Assembly (NCBI GenBank): GCA_023230175.1
Contig: JALNXV010000110.1
Location: 1 to 9,532 of the forward strand
DNA from: Candidatus Cloacimonadota bacterium
GTDB taxonomy: Bacteria; Cloacimonadota; Cloacimonadia; Cloacimonadales; WRIO01
Reading direction: 5' to 3'
Length of the DNA stretch: 9,532 bases
How positions within the stretch are numbered: the first letter of the stretch is position 1; every line of letters begins with the position of its first letter. The position numbers and the translations under genes were made by a program. The notes beneath the pieces were generated by a model. The model did not search any database. It saw only the letters and a list, made by a program, of their open reading frames with translations, and was not told where the DNA came from. Shown here piece by piece: positions 1 through 6,414 of this stretch.

Positions 1-1338
1 AGGAGCTAGTATGCATAAATTTGGTACAAATTGTAAAAATGACAAATCAAAGACTCCTTGATGTGTTGCTCCATCTTCACCTACTAAACCTGCTCTATCT
101 ATACAGATCACGACAGGATGTTTTTGTAATGCAACATCATGTATCACTTGATCAAGTGCTCTCTGTAAAAAGGTTGAATATATTGCAATATAGGGTTTTA
201 GACCTTTAGATGCTAATCCTGCAGATAAGGTAATTGCATGCTGTTCCGCAATACCTACATCAAACAATCTATCAGGGTATGTGTCATTGAATTTTGTTAA
301 ACCTGTTCCATCTGTCATTGCTGAAGTGATAGCAACAATTTTTTTGTCTGTTTTTGCCATTTCAACTAATTTATTACCAAAAACTTCTGACCATGAGAGA
401 TTTTTTTTTGGAGTTGTGTGGCCATTTTTTTTATTATACGGTCCTATCCCATGAAATTTTGCAGCATTTGTTTCTGCAAATGAAAGTCCTTTGCCTTTTT
501 GCGTCACTAAATGTATTAATACAGGACCTTCAATATTTGTTTTTATTTTATTGAAAATTCTACATAAACGAGGAATGTCATGGCCATTTACGGGACCGAT
601 ATATTTAAAGCCCAGGTCTTCAAAAAAAATATTTGGGACTATTATATTCATTAGGCTTTCTTCAAGTTTTTGTGCTCCATAAATGAAGGTTTTCCTGACT
701 TTCCCGGGTAATGATTGTGAAAGATCCCATACTTGTTTTTTAAGTGTATTATATGATTTACTGACTAAGACATTGGTTAAATAATGTTGTAGAGCTCCAA
801 CGTTTGGTGAAATTGACATCTCATTATCGTTTAGAATAACAATCATATTTTTTTGTAGATGACCGGCATGGTTTAAGGCTTCAAATGCCATCCCTCCGGT
901 TAATGCACCATCTCCAATGATTGCAATTGACGTGCCTTTTTCTTCAAGTGAGTCCATTGCAATTTTAATGCCTAATGCGGCTGAAATAGAAGTACTACTA
1001 TGGCCAACCGAAAAAGCATCATAATTACTTTCAAAGATATTGTTAAAACCACTTATTCCACCATAAGTGCGTAAAGTATCAAATCTGTCATTTCTTTCTG
1101 TAAGTATTTTATATGCATAGGCTTGATGACCAACATCAAAAACTATTCTGTCATTTAATGGATTGAAAACTTTTAGCAAGGCTATGATGAAATCAACTGC
1201 TCCTAAGCTTGGAGCTACATGGCCTCCATTGATACAAGTGACTTCTATAATTCTTTGCCTAACGTCTGTAGCTAATAAACCAAGTTCATGAAAACTTAGC
1301 TTTTTTATATCTTCCGGTTTTTTTATTTTTTCTAACAT
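1..1338 (-). CDS. dxs: 1-deoxy-D-xylulose-5-phosphate synthase, C-terminus cut by the left edge
   Basis: DXS condenses pyruvate with glyceraldehyde 3-phosphate using thiamine diphosphate, the first step of the MEP isoprenoid pathway and a branch to thiamine and pyridoxal. My translation from the ATG at 1336-1338 gives 446 uninterrupted codons that run off the window; the family is usually about 620 residues, so roughly the last quarter is missing. Visible motifs in order are GHSSTSISAALG, the ThDP-binding GDGALTGG (about 142-149) with its downstream asparagine, YIGPVNGHD, DVGIAEQHA with the catalytic glutamate near residue 365, YSTFLQRALDQ, and DRAGLVGEDGATHQG. A GAGGT ribosome-binding site lies 5 bases before the ATG. 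It begins 19 bases after engB and is probably the third gene of a queD-engB-dxs transcript. A run of nine A residues on the coding strand (401-409) sits inside the gene without breaking the frame. Identification is very secure. Confidence 0.97.
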   Translation of the reverse strand, partial: MLEKIKKPEDIKKLSFHELGLLATDVRQRIIEVTCINGGHVAPSLGAVDFIIALLKVFNPLNDRIVFDVGHQAYAYKILTERNDRFDTLRTYGGISGFNNIFESNYDAFSVGHSSTSISAALGIKIAMDSLEEKGTSIAIIGDGALTGGMAFEALNHAGHLQKNMIVILNDNEMSISPNVGALQHYLTNVLVSKSYNTLKKQVWDLSQSLPGKVRKTFIYGAQKLEESLMNIIVPNIFFEDLGFKYIGPVNGHDIPRLCRIFNKIKTNIEGPVLIHLVTQKGKGLSFAETNAAKFHGIGPYNKKNGHTTPKKNLSWSEVFGNKLVEMAKTDKKIVAITSAMTDGTGLTKFNDTYPDRLFDVGIAEQHAITLSAGLASKGLKPYIAIYSTFLQRALDQVIHDVALQKHPVVICIDRAGLVGEDGATHQGVFDLSFLQFVPNLCILAP

Positions 1339-1357
1339 CTTTTACCTCAACATTTTT

Positions 1358-2065
1358 TTAATCATGCTTTATGATTTTTCTGACAGGTATATCATTTAAT
1401 GAAATTGAAGTATTATTTTCTTGATATAGTATTTTGTTTTCTATCCAATTTAATATGTAATCAGATCCTTTTTTAGTTGTTGAAGAAAATGCGATTACAT
1501 CAATCTTGTCAAGTTGAAAACCTTTTTTAATATTTTTTAAATGAGAAGGAATCTTATTTGTAGGTATTTTATCGCTTTTAGTGCAGGCAATAATAAAATT
1601 TATATTTAGTTGTTGTAACATTTTTATCATAATCATATCTTTTGGATCGGCTTCGTGCCTAATGTCAACTAAAACTATTACGCCGGAGATATGTTTACTT
1701 TTTGTAAAGTATTCACTTATCATTGTTTGCCATTGTTGTCTTTCAGTTTTACTTACTTTAGCATAGCCGTATCCCGGTAAATCGACTAAACAAAAAAAAT
1801 TGTCTGTCTCTTGTTCTGAATCGTTATTTTTTTGTTTATACCTAATATCAAAAAAGTTTATTAGTCTTGTTTTCCCGGGCTTTGCTGCAACCTTAGCCAG
1901 CAATTTTCTTCCTGTTAAAGTATTTATCATAGATGACTTACCAACATTTGAGCGTCCAACAAAAGCAACTTCTTTCCATTCAGTTATATCATCTCGAATA
2001 ACTGTTGGATAATTGTTTGCTTTTACAGCACTTGTTATATAATTTGATTCTACAATTCTGATCAT
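1358..2065 (-). CDS. engB: Ribosome-assembly GTPase EngB (YihA/YsxC)
   Basis: EngB/YsxC is a cytoplasmic TRAFAC-class GTPase needed for assembly of the large ribosomal subunit. The 235-residue product shows all GTPase motifs: G1 GRSNVGKSS (37-45), the G2 threonine in PGKTR (63-67), G3 DLPGYGYAK (from 95), G4 TKSD (162-165) and a G5-like SSTTKKG (194-200). The family signature residues around the P-loop and DLPGYG separate it from Era and Der. It is a little longer than usual (about 195-210), through a charged insert after the G2 strand (about 77-89) and a C-terminal tail after about 212. No clear Shine-Dalgarno precedes the ATG; the start overlaps the queD stop as ATGA, so translational coupling is likely. 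dxs follows 19 bases downstream. Its place between queD and dxs suggests housekeeping expression rather than a shared pathway. Confidence 0.96.
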   Translation of the reverse strand: MIRIVESNYITSAVKANNYPTVIRDDITEWKEVAFVGRSNVGKSSMINTLTGRKLLAKVAAKPGKTRLINFFDIRYKQKNNDSEQETDNFFCLVDLPGYGYAKVSKTERQQWQTMISEYFTKSKHISGVIVLVDIRHEADPKDMIMIKMLQQLNINFIIACTKSDKIPTNKIPSHLKNIKKGFQLDKIDVIAFSSTTKKGSDYILNWIENKILYQENNTSISLNDIPVRKIIKHD

Positions 2066-2466
2066 TTTAAGTCGTATATAACAGATGAGTTGTCAGATTC
2101 CCAAATCTCTACTTCGTTAATAGTAATGTCCTCATCTTTAAAAGATTTTTGCATTTCTTCAAATATAACTCTGGCAATATTTTCTGAAGTTGGGTTTGTA
2201 AATCGTACATCTATATCATCAGAGTTATGAGAGCTTTTAAACCATTCTAAATCATTAAGATATTGATGATCAAATTTATTCATCAATTTATTTAGATGTT
2301 CTTTAACTATCCCAAAGTCAATAGCCATACCTAATTTATCTATTTTTGATGTTTTGAGTTGAACACGAACTTTCCAATTATGCCCATGTAGATTTTTACA
2401 AGCTCCCGGGTAGTGATTTAATTTATGAGCTCCGGGAAAAGATGAAGTTACGTTTATTTTATACAT
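2062..2466 (-). CDS. queD: 6-carboxy-tetrahydropterin synthase QueD (PTPS family)
   Basis: QueD converts 7,8-dihydroneopterin triphosphate into 6-carboxy-5,6,7,8-tetrahydropterin, an early step to queuosine and other 7-deazapurines. The 134-residue protein has the zinc ligands His14 (GAHKL), His27 and His29 (LHGHNW), the catalytic Cys23 four residues before that motif, the FDHQYLND segment carrying the Asp/His pair, PTSENIA, and the substrate-binding glutamate region VEIWES near the C-terminus. The length fits the family. The start is supported by GGAGG four bases upstream of the ATG. It is the first gene after a consensus-like promoter and overlaps engB by four bases. No queC, queE or queF is visible nearby. 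A eukaryote-like PTPS activity cannot be excluded from sequence, but the CKNLHGHNW arrangement favours QueD. Confidence 0.92.
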   Translation of the reverse strand: MYKINVTSSFPGAHKLNHYPGACKNLHGHNWKVRVQLKTSKIDKLGMAIDFGIVKEHLNKLMNKFDHQYLNDLEWFKSSHNSDDIDVRFTNPTSENIARVIFEEMQKSFKDEDITINEVEIWESDNSSVIYDLK

Positions 2467-2509
2467 TTATCCTCCATAGTAATTAATAAAATTAAGAATA
2501 TATTTTCAC

Positions 2510-2537
2510 ATTTTAAATTTCAAGCTATTTATGTCAA
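2510..2537 (-). promoter_or_regulatory. Sigma-70-type promoter for queD-engB-dxs
   Basis: On the minus strand a perfect TTGACA (2537 to 2532) is followed after 16 bases by TAAAAT (2515 to 2510), five of six matches to the -10 consensus. It lies about 45 bases before the queD ATG, with a strong Shine-Dalgarno between. This is the only good promoter in the recX-queD gap, so queD, engB and dxs probably form one transcript starting near 2503. The call rests on sequence match only. Confidence 0.65.
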
Positions 2538-2582
2538 TAAAAAAAGGATTTTGTAATAACCAAATAAATATATTAAACGCAG

Positions 2583-2601
2583 GTAATCAAAATGTAATCA
2601 A
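2583..2601. repeat. Pair of 8-bp direct repeats between recX and queD
   Basis: GTAATCAA occurs at 2583-2590 and again at 2594-2601, a period of 11 bases or about one DNA turn. The pair lies directly after the recX stop and about 45-65 bases upstream of the queD -35 box, where an activator could bind. In such AT-rich DNA the pair could be chance, and no known operator matches it. The rest of the recX-queD gap holds the promoter, an upstream T7 run on the transcript strand and the queD ribosome-binding site. I see no convincing hairpin terminator for recX. Confidence 0.3.
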
Positions 2602-2603
2602 GA

Positions 2604-3308
2604 TTATGTGTTTGTTTTTTGATACTTGTTAATCTTATCAGTTAAAATATCACAATAATCTTCGTATTGAAATCCTTTTCTATATAGTATTGTGGCGATC
2701 TTATTAAAAAGATTATGCTGTGGAGAATTATTTTTTTCAGGTTTATCTTTAAATTGAAAAGATTTGATTTTTTTATCTATTAAGTTATTGATAGTATCAA
2801 TTTTTTTGTCTTTTGTATATACTTGATTTAAGTAAGAATTAATTATTGAAGGATTAATTTTTTTTTGAAATAATTTTTGTTTGATCTCTGCGGGACTTTT
2901 TTCAAAAATTATTGAATCTTCAATAAATATGCTTGTATATCGTTCATCGGAAATCCATTTTTTTTGTTGAAATTCGTTTAAAATAGTTTTTACTATTTTC
3001 ATTGGTATATTTCTACGGTTTAAGAATATTTTACAATCATATATTGTTTTCTCAGCTTTAGCAAGATAGTCTAATAATTTTCTTTTGGCATTGTCAGTAA
3101 CCCAATTTTCTACAAAATCACAAAATTCACTTTCTTCATTTAATGTATTGAAATTTGTATGAAATTCTTGTGTTAACTCATTTTGTGTTGTCATATTTAG
3201 ATTTAAATAAATATCTTGAGGAAGTAATTTTATAGGGATTTCACCAATAAATTCTTCCTCAAGAAAGAGTTGAACATTTTTTTTATTCTTCGATAAACGG
3301 ATCTTCAT
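2604..3308 (-). CDS. recX: Regulatory protein RecX
   Basis: RecX binds the RecA filament and limits its growth and activity. The 234-residue protein carries the helical RecX domain from about residue 73: an AKRKLLDYL start, a [11 protein letters not shown] segment, the hallmark [16 protein letters not shown] around 118-133, and [14 protein letters not shown] after it, followed by a more divergent third repeat. About 70 residues precede the RecX core. Being next to recA is the best supporting evidence. The ATG lies inside the 3' end of recA, giving a 26-base overlap, and no strong Shine-Dalgarno is visible, so expression probably depends on coupling to recA translation and stays low. The reading frame contains A8 and A9 runs (near 3277-3284 and 2868-2876) but is intact. 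Sequence is divergent, as is common for RecX. Confidence 0.87.
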   Translation of the reverse strand: MKIRLSKNKKNVQLFLEEEFIGEIPIKLLPQDIYLNLNMTTQNELTQEFHTNFNTLNEESEFCDFVENWVTDNAKRKLLDYLAKAEKTIYDCKIFLNRRNIPMKIVKTILNEFQQKKWISDERYTSIFIEDSIIFEKSPAEIKQKLFQKKINPSIINSYLNQVYTKDKKIDTINNLIDKKIKSFQFKDKPEKNNSPQHNLFNKIATILYRKGFQYEDYCDILTDKINKYQKTNT

Positions 3309-4341
3309 TTTCTATGTTTTCATCAGGTTTGTCAAATTCATTTGGTTGAAGAAGGTGTTTAACTTTTGATTCTACTTCATTGTAAATTTCGGGGTTATCA
3401 ATAAGGAATTGTTTTGTTTTATCTGCACCTTGTCCAATCTTTTGTTCACCATAAGAGAACCATGAACCGGCTTTTGCGATTATATCTTTATTAATTGCTA
3501 AGTCAAGTAAGATATCTAATTTTGATATTCCTTGTCCAAAAATAATCGGGCATTCAACAGTTTTAAATGGAGGAGCAAATTTATTTTTAACAATTTTAAT
3601 TCTTGTATTTGAACCAATAACTTGAGAAGTGCCATTAGTGTCTTTAATTGATCCTCCGGCTCTAACTTCAAGTCTAACTGATGAATAAAATTTTAATGCT
3701 ACACCGCCTGTAGTTGTTTCCGGGTTTGTGAAGGGGGGAGCACCGATTTTAATTCTGGTTTGATTTATAAAGATAACTGATGTATTTGATTTACTGACAA
3801 TACTTGTTAATTTTCTTAAAGCTTGAGACATTAATCTTGCTTGTAATCCGACATGTGAATCTCCCATACTTCCTTCTATTTCTTGTCTTGGGACAAGGGC
3901 AGCAACAGAATCTACAATAATTAAATCAATTGCATTACTTCTAACTAAGGTTTCTACGATTTCAAGAGCTTGTTCTCCTCCATCAGGTTGAGATAATAAT
4001 AAACTGTCAGTATCAACACCGAGATTTTTAGCATATATTGGGTCTAAAGCATGTTCAGCATCTATAAAAGCTACTACTCCACCAAGTTTTTGAGCTTCTG
4101 CAGCAATATGTAAGGTTAATGTTGTTTTCCCGGATGCTTCAGCACCATATACTTCAGTAATTCTTCCTTTAGGTATTCCTCCAATTCCTAAGGCTGCATC
4201 TAAATTTAGAGCTCCTGTTGGTATGACATCTACTTGTGCTTTAGGTTTATCTCCTAATCTCATAATTGTGCCGGTTCCATATTTTTTTTCGAGTTGATTT
4301 AATGCTGTTTTAAGAGCTAAATCTTTACCTTTTTCAGCCAT
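3283..4341 (-). CDS. recA: Recombinase RecA
   Basis: RecA forms ATP-dependent filaments on single-stranded DNA, drives strand exchange and, where present, stimulates LexA-type self-cleavage. At 352 residues it has normal length and aligns almost position for position with the E. coli protein: Walker A at 66-74, the catalytic glutamate in DAEHALD (Glu96), Walker B LIIVDS ending at Asp144-Ser145, the ATP-sensing Gln194, then loop L2 and an acidic C-terminal tail. Two departures are visible. The P-loop reads GAEASGKTT where GPESSGKTT is usual, and L2 reads GAPPFTNPE where E. coli has GVMFGNPE, one residue more. AGGAGGT five bases before the ATG is a near-ideal ribosome-binding site. It follows thpR by 17 bases and overlaps recX. 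I see no obvious LexA/SOS box at the operon promoter. Confidence 0.98.
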   Translation of the reverse strand: MAEKGKDLALKTALNQLEKKYGTGTIMRLGDKPKAQVDVIPTGALNLDAALGIGGIPKGRITEVYGAEASGKTTLTLHIAAEAQKLGGVVAFIDAEHALDPIYAKNLGVDTDSLLLSQPDGGEQALEIVETLVRSNAIDLIIVDSVAALVPRQEIEGSMGDSHVGLQARLMSQALRKLTSIVSKSNTSVIFINQTRIKIGAPPFTNPETTTGGVALKFYSSVRLEVRAGGSIKDTNGTSQVIGSNTRIKIVKNKFAPPFKTVECPIIFGQGISKLDILLDLAINKDIIAKAGSWFSYGEQKIGQGADKTKQFLIDNPEIYNEVESKVKHLLQPNEFDKPDENIENEDPFIEE

Positions 4342-4358
4342 TTTTACCTCCTGAGTAT

Positions 4359-4958
4359 TTAAATATTTTTTAAGTAAACTGTATTTAATTCTTTATATGT
4401 TGGTCCGATAGGACTAAGTGTACTTTGTATTAATGAAAGTTTGTTTAAAATAGGTTGAATAGGATTTTCTTGATAAAATTGAGTTAAATCTAGAGGAATA
4501 GTAAAAGGTGTTTGATAATCTATTTTGACTCTTCCAAGGGTGATATGTAATTTAAATTGATGATTATTTTTAAAATCTATATAAGGAATTTTTAATTTTA
4601 AGTTGTTTATAAACGTATCTCTATCAGATTTTAAAGTTATAAATTTTTTTTGGGATATATTTTTTGCAGTATAATCTAGCCAAAGAGTTTTTGGATTATT
4701 TGGATTATTGACAGATATCTTTGTATTATAATCAGATAAATTAATTGTAGTTAACTTATTTGCAAATATTTTTAATGTATCATTAATTATTGTTATATCC
4801 TGTGGTTTAGTATCTCCTAAGAAAAGAAAGGTTAAATGAAAATTATTTAGTTCAACCCATTTGATGTTTGGAAAATAGGTTTTTGCTTTGTGAACAATTT
4901 TTGTAAGTTTTTCTTGTTCTTGATTATCAAGAGTTAGGGCTAAGAATGTTCTTATCAA
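4359..4958 (-). CDS. thpR: RNA 2',3'-cyclic phosphodiesterase ThpR (2H family, formerly LigT)
   Basis: ThpR enzymes hydrolyse 2',3'-cyclic phosphate RNA ends and can join 2',5' tRNA halves in vitro. Both catalytic H-x-T motifs of the 2H phosphoesterase fold are present, HLTF (His41) and HITL (His138), with the typical FLGD after the first. I place the start at TTG 4956-4958, giving 199 residues beginning MIRTFLAL, like the usual M-R-x-F start. The GTG two codons upstream (4962-4964) is in frame but overlaps the AGGAGG sequence and is too close to it to serve. It is the first gene of the operon, 17 bases ahead of recA. Established knowledge: thpR/ligT next to recA, often with cinA, occurs in other bacteria such as Deinococcus; no cinA is seen here. 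Function is inferred from the family. Confidence 0.88.
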   Translation of the reverse strand: MIRTFLALTLDNQEQEKLTKIVHKAKTYFPNIKWVELNNFHLTFLFLGDTKPQDITIINDTLKIFANKLTTINLSDYNTKISVNNPNNPKTLWLDYTAKNISQKKFITLKSDRDTFINNLKLKIPYIDFKNNHQFKLHITLGRVKIDYQTPFTIPLDLTQFYQENPIQPILNKLSLIQSTLSPIGPTYKELNTVYLKNI

Positions 4959-4963
4959 AAACA

Positions 4964-4969
4964 CCTCCT
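4964..4969 (-). promoter_or_regulatory. Ribosome-binding site that decides a TTG start for thpR
   Basis: AGGAGG on the minus strand lies exactly 5 bases before TTG (4958) but overlaps the in-frame GTG (4964). The spacing therefore favours TTG as the initiation codon of thpR. Confidence 0.65.
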
Positions 4970-4979
4970 TTTAAAATAC

Positions 4980-5007
4980 AATCTAAATGACGTATAAATT
5001 TTGTCAA
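4980..5007 (-). promoter_or_regulatory. Sigma-70-type promoter for thpR-recA-recX
   Basis: A perfect TTGACA (5007 to 5002) is followed after 16 bases by TAGATT (4985 to 4980), four of six matches to the -10 consensus, about 20 bases before the thpR start. It lies downstream of the purE terminator hairpin, so the recA operon should be transcribed independently. The -35 box shares the 13-base context TTCTTGACAAAAT with the promoter at 6327-6355. No inverted repeat resembling the common SOS boxes (CTGT-N8-ACAG or GAAC-N4-GTTC) overlaps it. Confidence 0.65.
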
Positions 5008-5049
5008 GAACTAATATTACATATTTGCAACCGGTAGCGTTTAATCATT

Positions 5050-5079
5050 TATAAAGGGGGAATGTAAGCCCCCTTTATA
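5050..5079 (-). terminator. Hairpin terminator after purE
   Basis: An 11-bp perfect inverted repeat, ending in five G-C pairs next to an 8-base loop, lies 5 bases past the purE stop. The arms are 5050-5060 and 5069-5079. No strong U-tract follows on the minus strand, only the T-rich end of the stem itself, so it may terminate poorly or mainly protect the 3' end. It separates purE from the recA operon promoter. Confidence 0.65.
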
Positions 5080-5083
5080 GAAA

Positions 5084-5533
5084 TTACTTATAATAATCTT
5101 GGCGTTGTTTTTTTAATTTGTTACTTAAATCATTATCAGATAACGCAATAATTTGAGCAGCTAATGTTGCAGCATTAATGCTTCCGTCTATTGCAACGGT
5201 AGCAACAGGAATTCCTTTGGGCATTTGAACTACTGAATATAGTGCATCTAATCCGTTTAAAGCACTTCCACTTAAAGGTACACCTATTACAGGCAATGTC
5301 GTATGACCGGCGATTACTCCGGGTAAGTGTGCCGCCATGCCGGCCATAGCGATAAAAACTTTTACTCCATCATTTTCAGCATTTTTTGTTAAATTGACAA
5401 CAGTATCAGGAGTTCTATGTGCAGATGCGTAGTATTGGTCGTAACTGATATTAAGGCTTTCTAAAGTATCTAAAACTTTTTTAATATGTTCAGAGTCTGA
5501 TTTGCTTCCGGCAATAACTCTAACTAATGGCAT
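5084..5533 (-). CDS. purE: N5-carboxyaminoimidazole ribonucleotide mutase PurE (class I)
   Basis: PurE class I moves the carboxyl group of N5-CAIR to give CAIR in purine synthesis. The 149-residue protein contains the full set of motifs: GSKSD (9-13), SAHRTP (37-42) with the catalytic His39, AGMAAHLPGV (from 64), VIGVPLSG (82-89), GLDALYSVVQMP (94-105) and NAATLAAQI (120-128). SAHRTP rather than the SAHKT of animal and Treponema-type class II enzymes indicates class I, which normally needs PurK. No purK is visible here. AAAGGAG five bases before the ATG supports the start. The gene sits 74 bases behind an HTH-EIIA protein with a strong hairpin between them and little room for a promoter of its own. 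The end is followed by a second hairpin. Confidence 0.96.
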   Translation of the reverse strand: MPLVRVIAGSKSDSEHIKKVLDTLESLNISYDQYYASAHRTPDTVVNLTKNAENDGVKVFIAMAGMAAHLPGVIAGHTTLPVIGVPLSGSALNGLDALYSVVQMPKGIPVATVAIDGSINAATLAAQIIALSDNDLSNKLKKQRQDYYK

Positions 5534-5557
5534 AATTACTCCTTTGTAATTGATTTT

Positions 5558-5593
5558 AAAAATAAAAGGTCTTGAAGTTATTCAAGACCTTTT
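5558..5593 (-). terminator. Intrinsic terminator or attenuator between the HTH-EIIA gene and purE
   Basis: A 13-bp perfect stem (arms 5564-5576 and 5581-5593) with a 4-base loop is followed on the minus strand by TTTTATTTTT, an ideal rho-independent terminator. It starts 14 bases past the stop of the HTH-EIIA gene. Only about 24 bases separate the end of the T-tract from the purE ATG, including its ribosome-binding site, so purE must be reached by read-through or by a promoter overlapping the hairpin. I see no good one. Confidence 0.85.
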
Positions 5594-5607
5594 AATCTTG
5601 TATTTAT

Positions 5608-6297
5608 CTAATTTTTATCAGAATTTTTACTTTGTGCTTCAAAACTTGAAATTGCGTTATATACTTCTTCAGCAGTTTTAGCTTGATTAAGTAAATTAAT
5701 ATTTTTTTCATGCATTAGAAATTTTGTTATAAATGATAAAGAAAATAGATGTTGTTTGTCATTATGTAGTAATAGCATAAAGAAAAGATTTACAGGTTGG
5801 TCATCAGGAGCGTCAAATTCTACACCTTCTGCAGATCTGCCAAAAAGAACTGTAGGTTGTTTAATTTTTGTTGGGTGCATATGTCTTGGATGTAGCATAG
5901 CCACACCTTTTCCGACAGCAGTAGACACTAATTCTTCACGTGCTACTACAACTTCATAAAGCCATCTGTGGTCTTTAACTATTTTTAAATCTCTTGCTTT
6001 TTTACTCATAGTTGCGATTGATTCATATTTATTATCGGCAGTAAAATCTAAAATAATATTTTCTAATTTAAAGTAATCTTGGAAGTGACAAATAATTCTT
6101 TTCATAGCAAGATTTTCTTCTTCTTTGGGGTTGAGAGTAGAGAGCCATGTATCAATATCATCTTTATCAATTGAATAATTTTTTGCACTTCCTTGTTTTT
6201 TAATTACTCCTGTATTTAACATTTCATTGACAACGCTTTCATTGACTTTTAAGTAATCTGCTGCTTCAGTTATCGTTAATAATTTATCTTCTGTCAT
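5608..6297 (-). CDS. HTH DNA-binding domain fused to a PTS EIIA (PtsN-like) domain
   Basis: The 229-residue protein has two parts. Residues about 5-53 form an excisionase/MerR-type helix-turn-helix (LLTITEAADYLKVNESVV through the IDKDDIDTWL end). Residues about 66-215 form a PTS EIIA type-2 domain of the EIIA-Ntr/fructose kind, with AREELVSTAVGKGVAMLHPR containing the phosphorylatable histidine (His136), then the FDAPDDQPVNLFFMLL and HLFSLSFI segments. Known family members take phosphate from HPr/NPr, and most PtsN proteins are regulators rather than sugar carriers. The DNA-binding fusion suggests a phosphorylation-responsive transcription factor, which is inference. No EI, HPr, EIIB or EIIC gene lies in the window. 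AAAGGAG seven bases before the ATG supports the start. Similar fusions are annotated in Chlamydiae and some other Gram-negative lineages. Its target is unknown; purE lies immediately downstream. Confidence 0.85.
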   Translation of the reverse strand: MTEDKLLTITEAADYLKVNESVVNEMLNTGVIKKQGSAKNYSIDKDDIDTWLSTLNPKEEENLAMKRIICHFQDYFKLENIILDFTADNKYESIATMSKKARDLKIVKDHRWLYEVVVAREELVSTAVGKGVAMLHPRHMHPTKIKQPTVLFGRSAEGVEFDAPDDQPVNLFFMLLLHNDKQHLFSLSFITKFLMHEKNINLLNQAKTAEEVYNAISSFEAQSKNSDKN

Positions 6298-6326
6298 TTT
6301 AAAGCTCCTTTCATATATATAATTAA

Positions 6327-6355
6327 AAAATATTAGATACCTTTTATTTTGTCAA
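6327..6355 (-). promoter_or_regulatory. Sigma-70-type promoter for the HTH-EIIA gene
   Basis: A perfect TTGACA (6355 to 6350) is followed after 17 bases by TATTTT (6332 to 6327), four of six matches to the -10 consensus, about 30 bases before the ATG at 6297. The sequence around the -35 box, TTCTTGACAAAAT, is identical to that of the recA operon promoter. The -10 box is the weaker part of this call. Confidence 0.55.
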
Positions 6356-6384
6356 GAAATATTATGAATTTTTTCTTTTTTTAT

Positions 6385-6414
6385 TTGAGATTGCTATATT
6401 TTTTGTCTGATAAT
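6385..6414 (+). promoter_or_regulatory. Candidate plus-strand promoter in the intergenic stretch
   Basis: TTGAGA (6385-6390) and GATAAT (6409-6414) each match five of six consensus bases and are 18 bases apart. This is the only plausible plus-strand promoter I see in the gap, and it would read into the gene-free stretch and the 3' end of the tatD gene. It could equally be chance in AT-rich DNA. Confidence 0.25.

Noticed and set aside
21..682. Plus-strand open frames of about 62-66 codons opposite dxs
   Set aside because: They are antisense shadows of an unmistakable dxs reading frame, have no ribosome-binding sites and show no family motifs.
1581..2012. Plus-strand frames opposite engB
   Set aside because: engB has all GTPase motifs on the minus strand across the same bases; the plus frames are low-complexity hydrophobic shadows.
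2538..2560. recX terminator at the T7 run (2541-2547)
   Set aside because: The bases before the T-run form no convincing stem, so the run alone is not enough.
4962..4964. GTG as the thpR start
   Set aside because: It overlaps the Shine-Dalgarno sequence; the TTG two codons on has correct spacing and fits the family N-terminus.
5756..5959. Plus-strand 67-codon frame opposite the HTH-EIIA gene
   Set aside because: It lies inside the EIIA coding region, has no ribosome-binding site and no recognisable domain.
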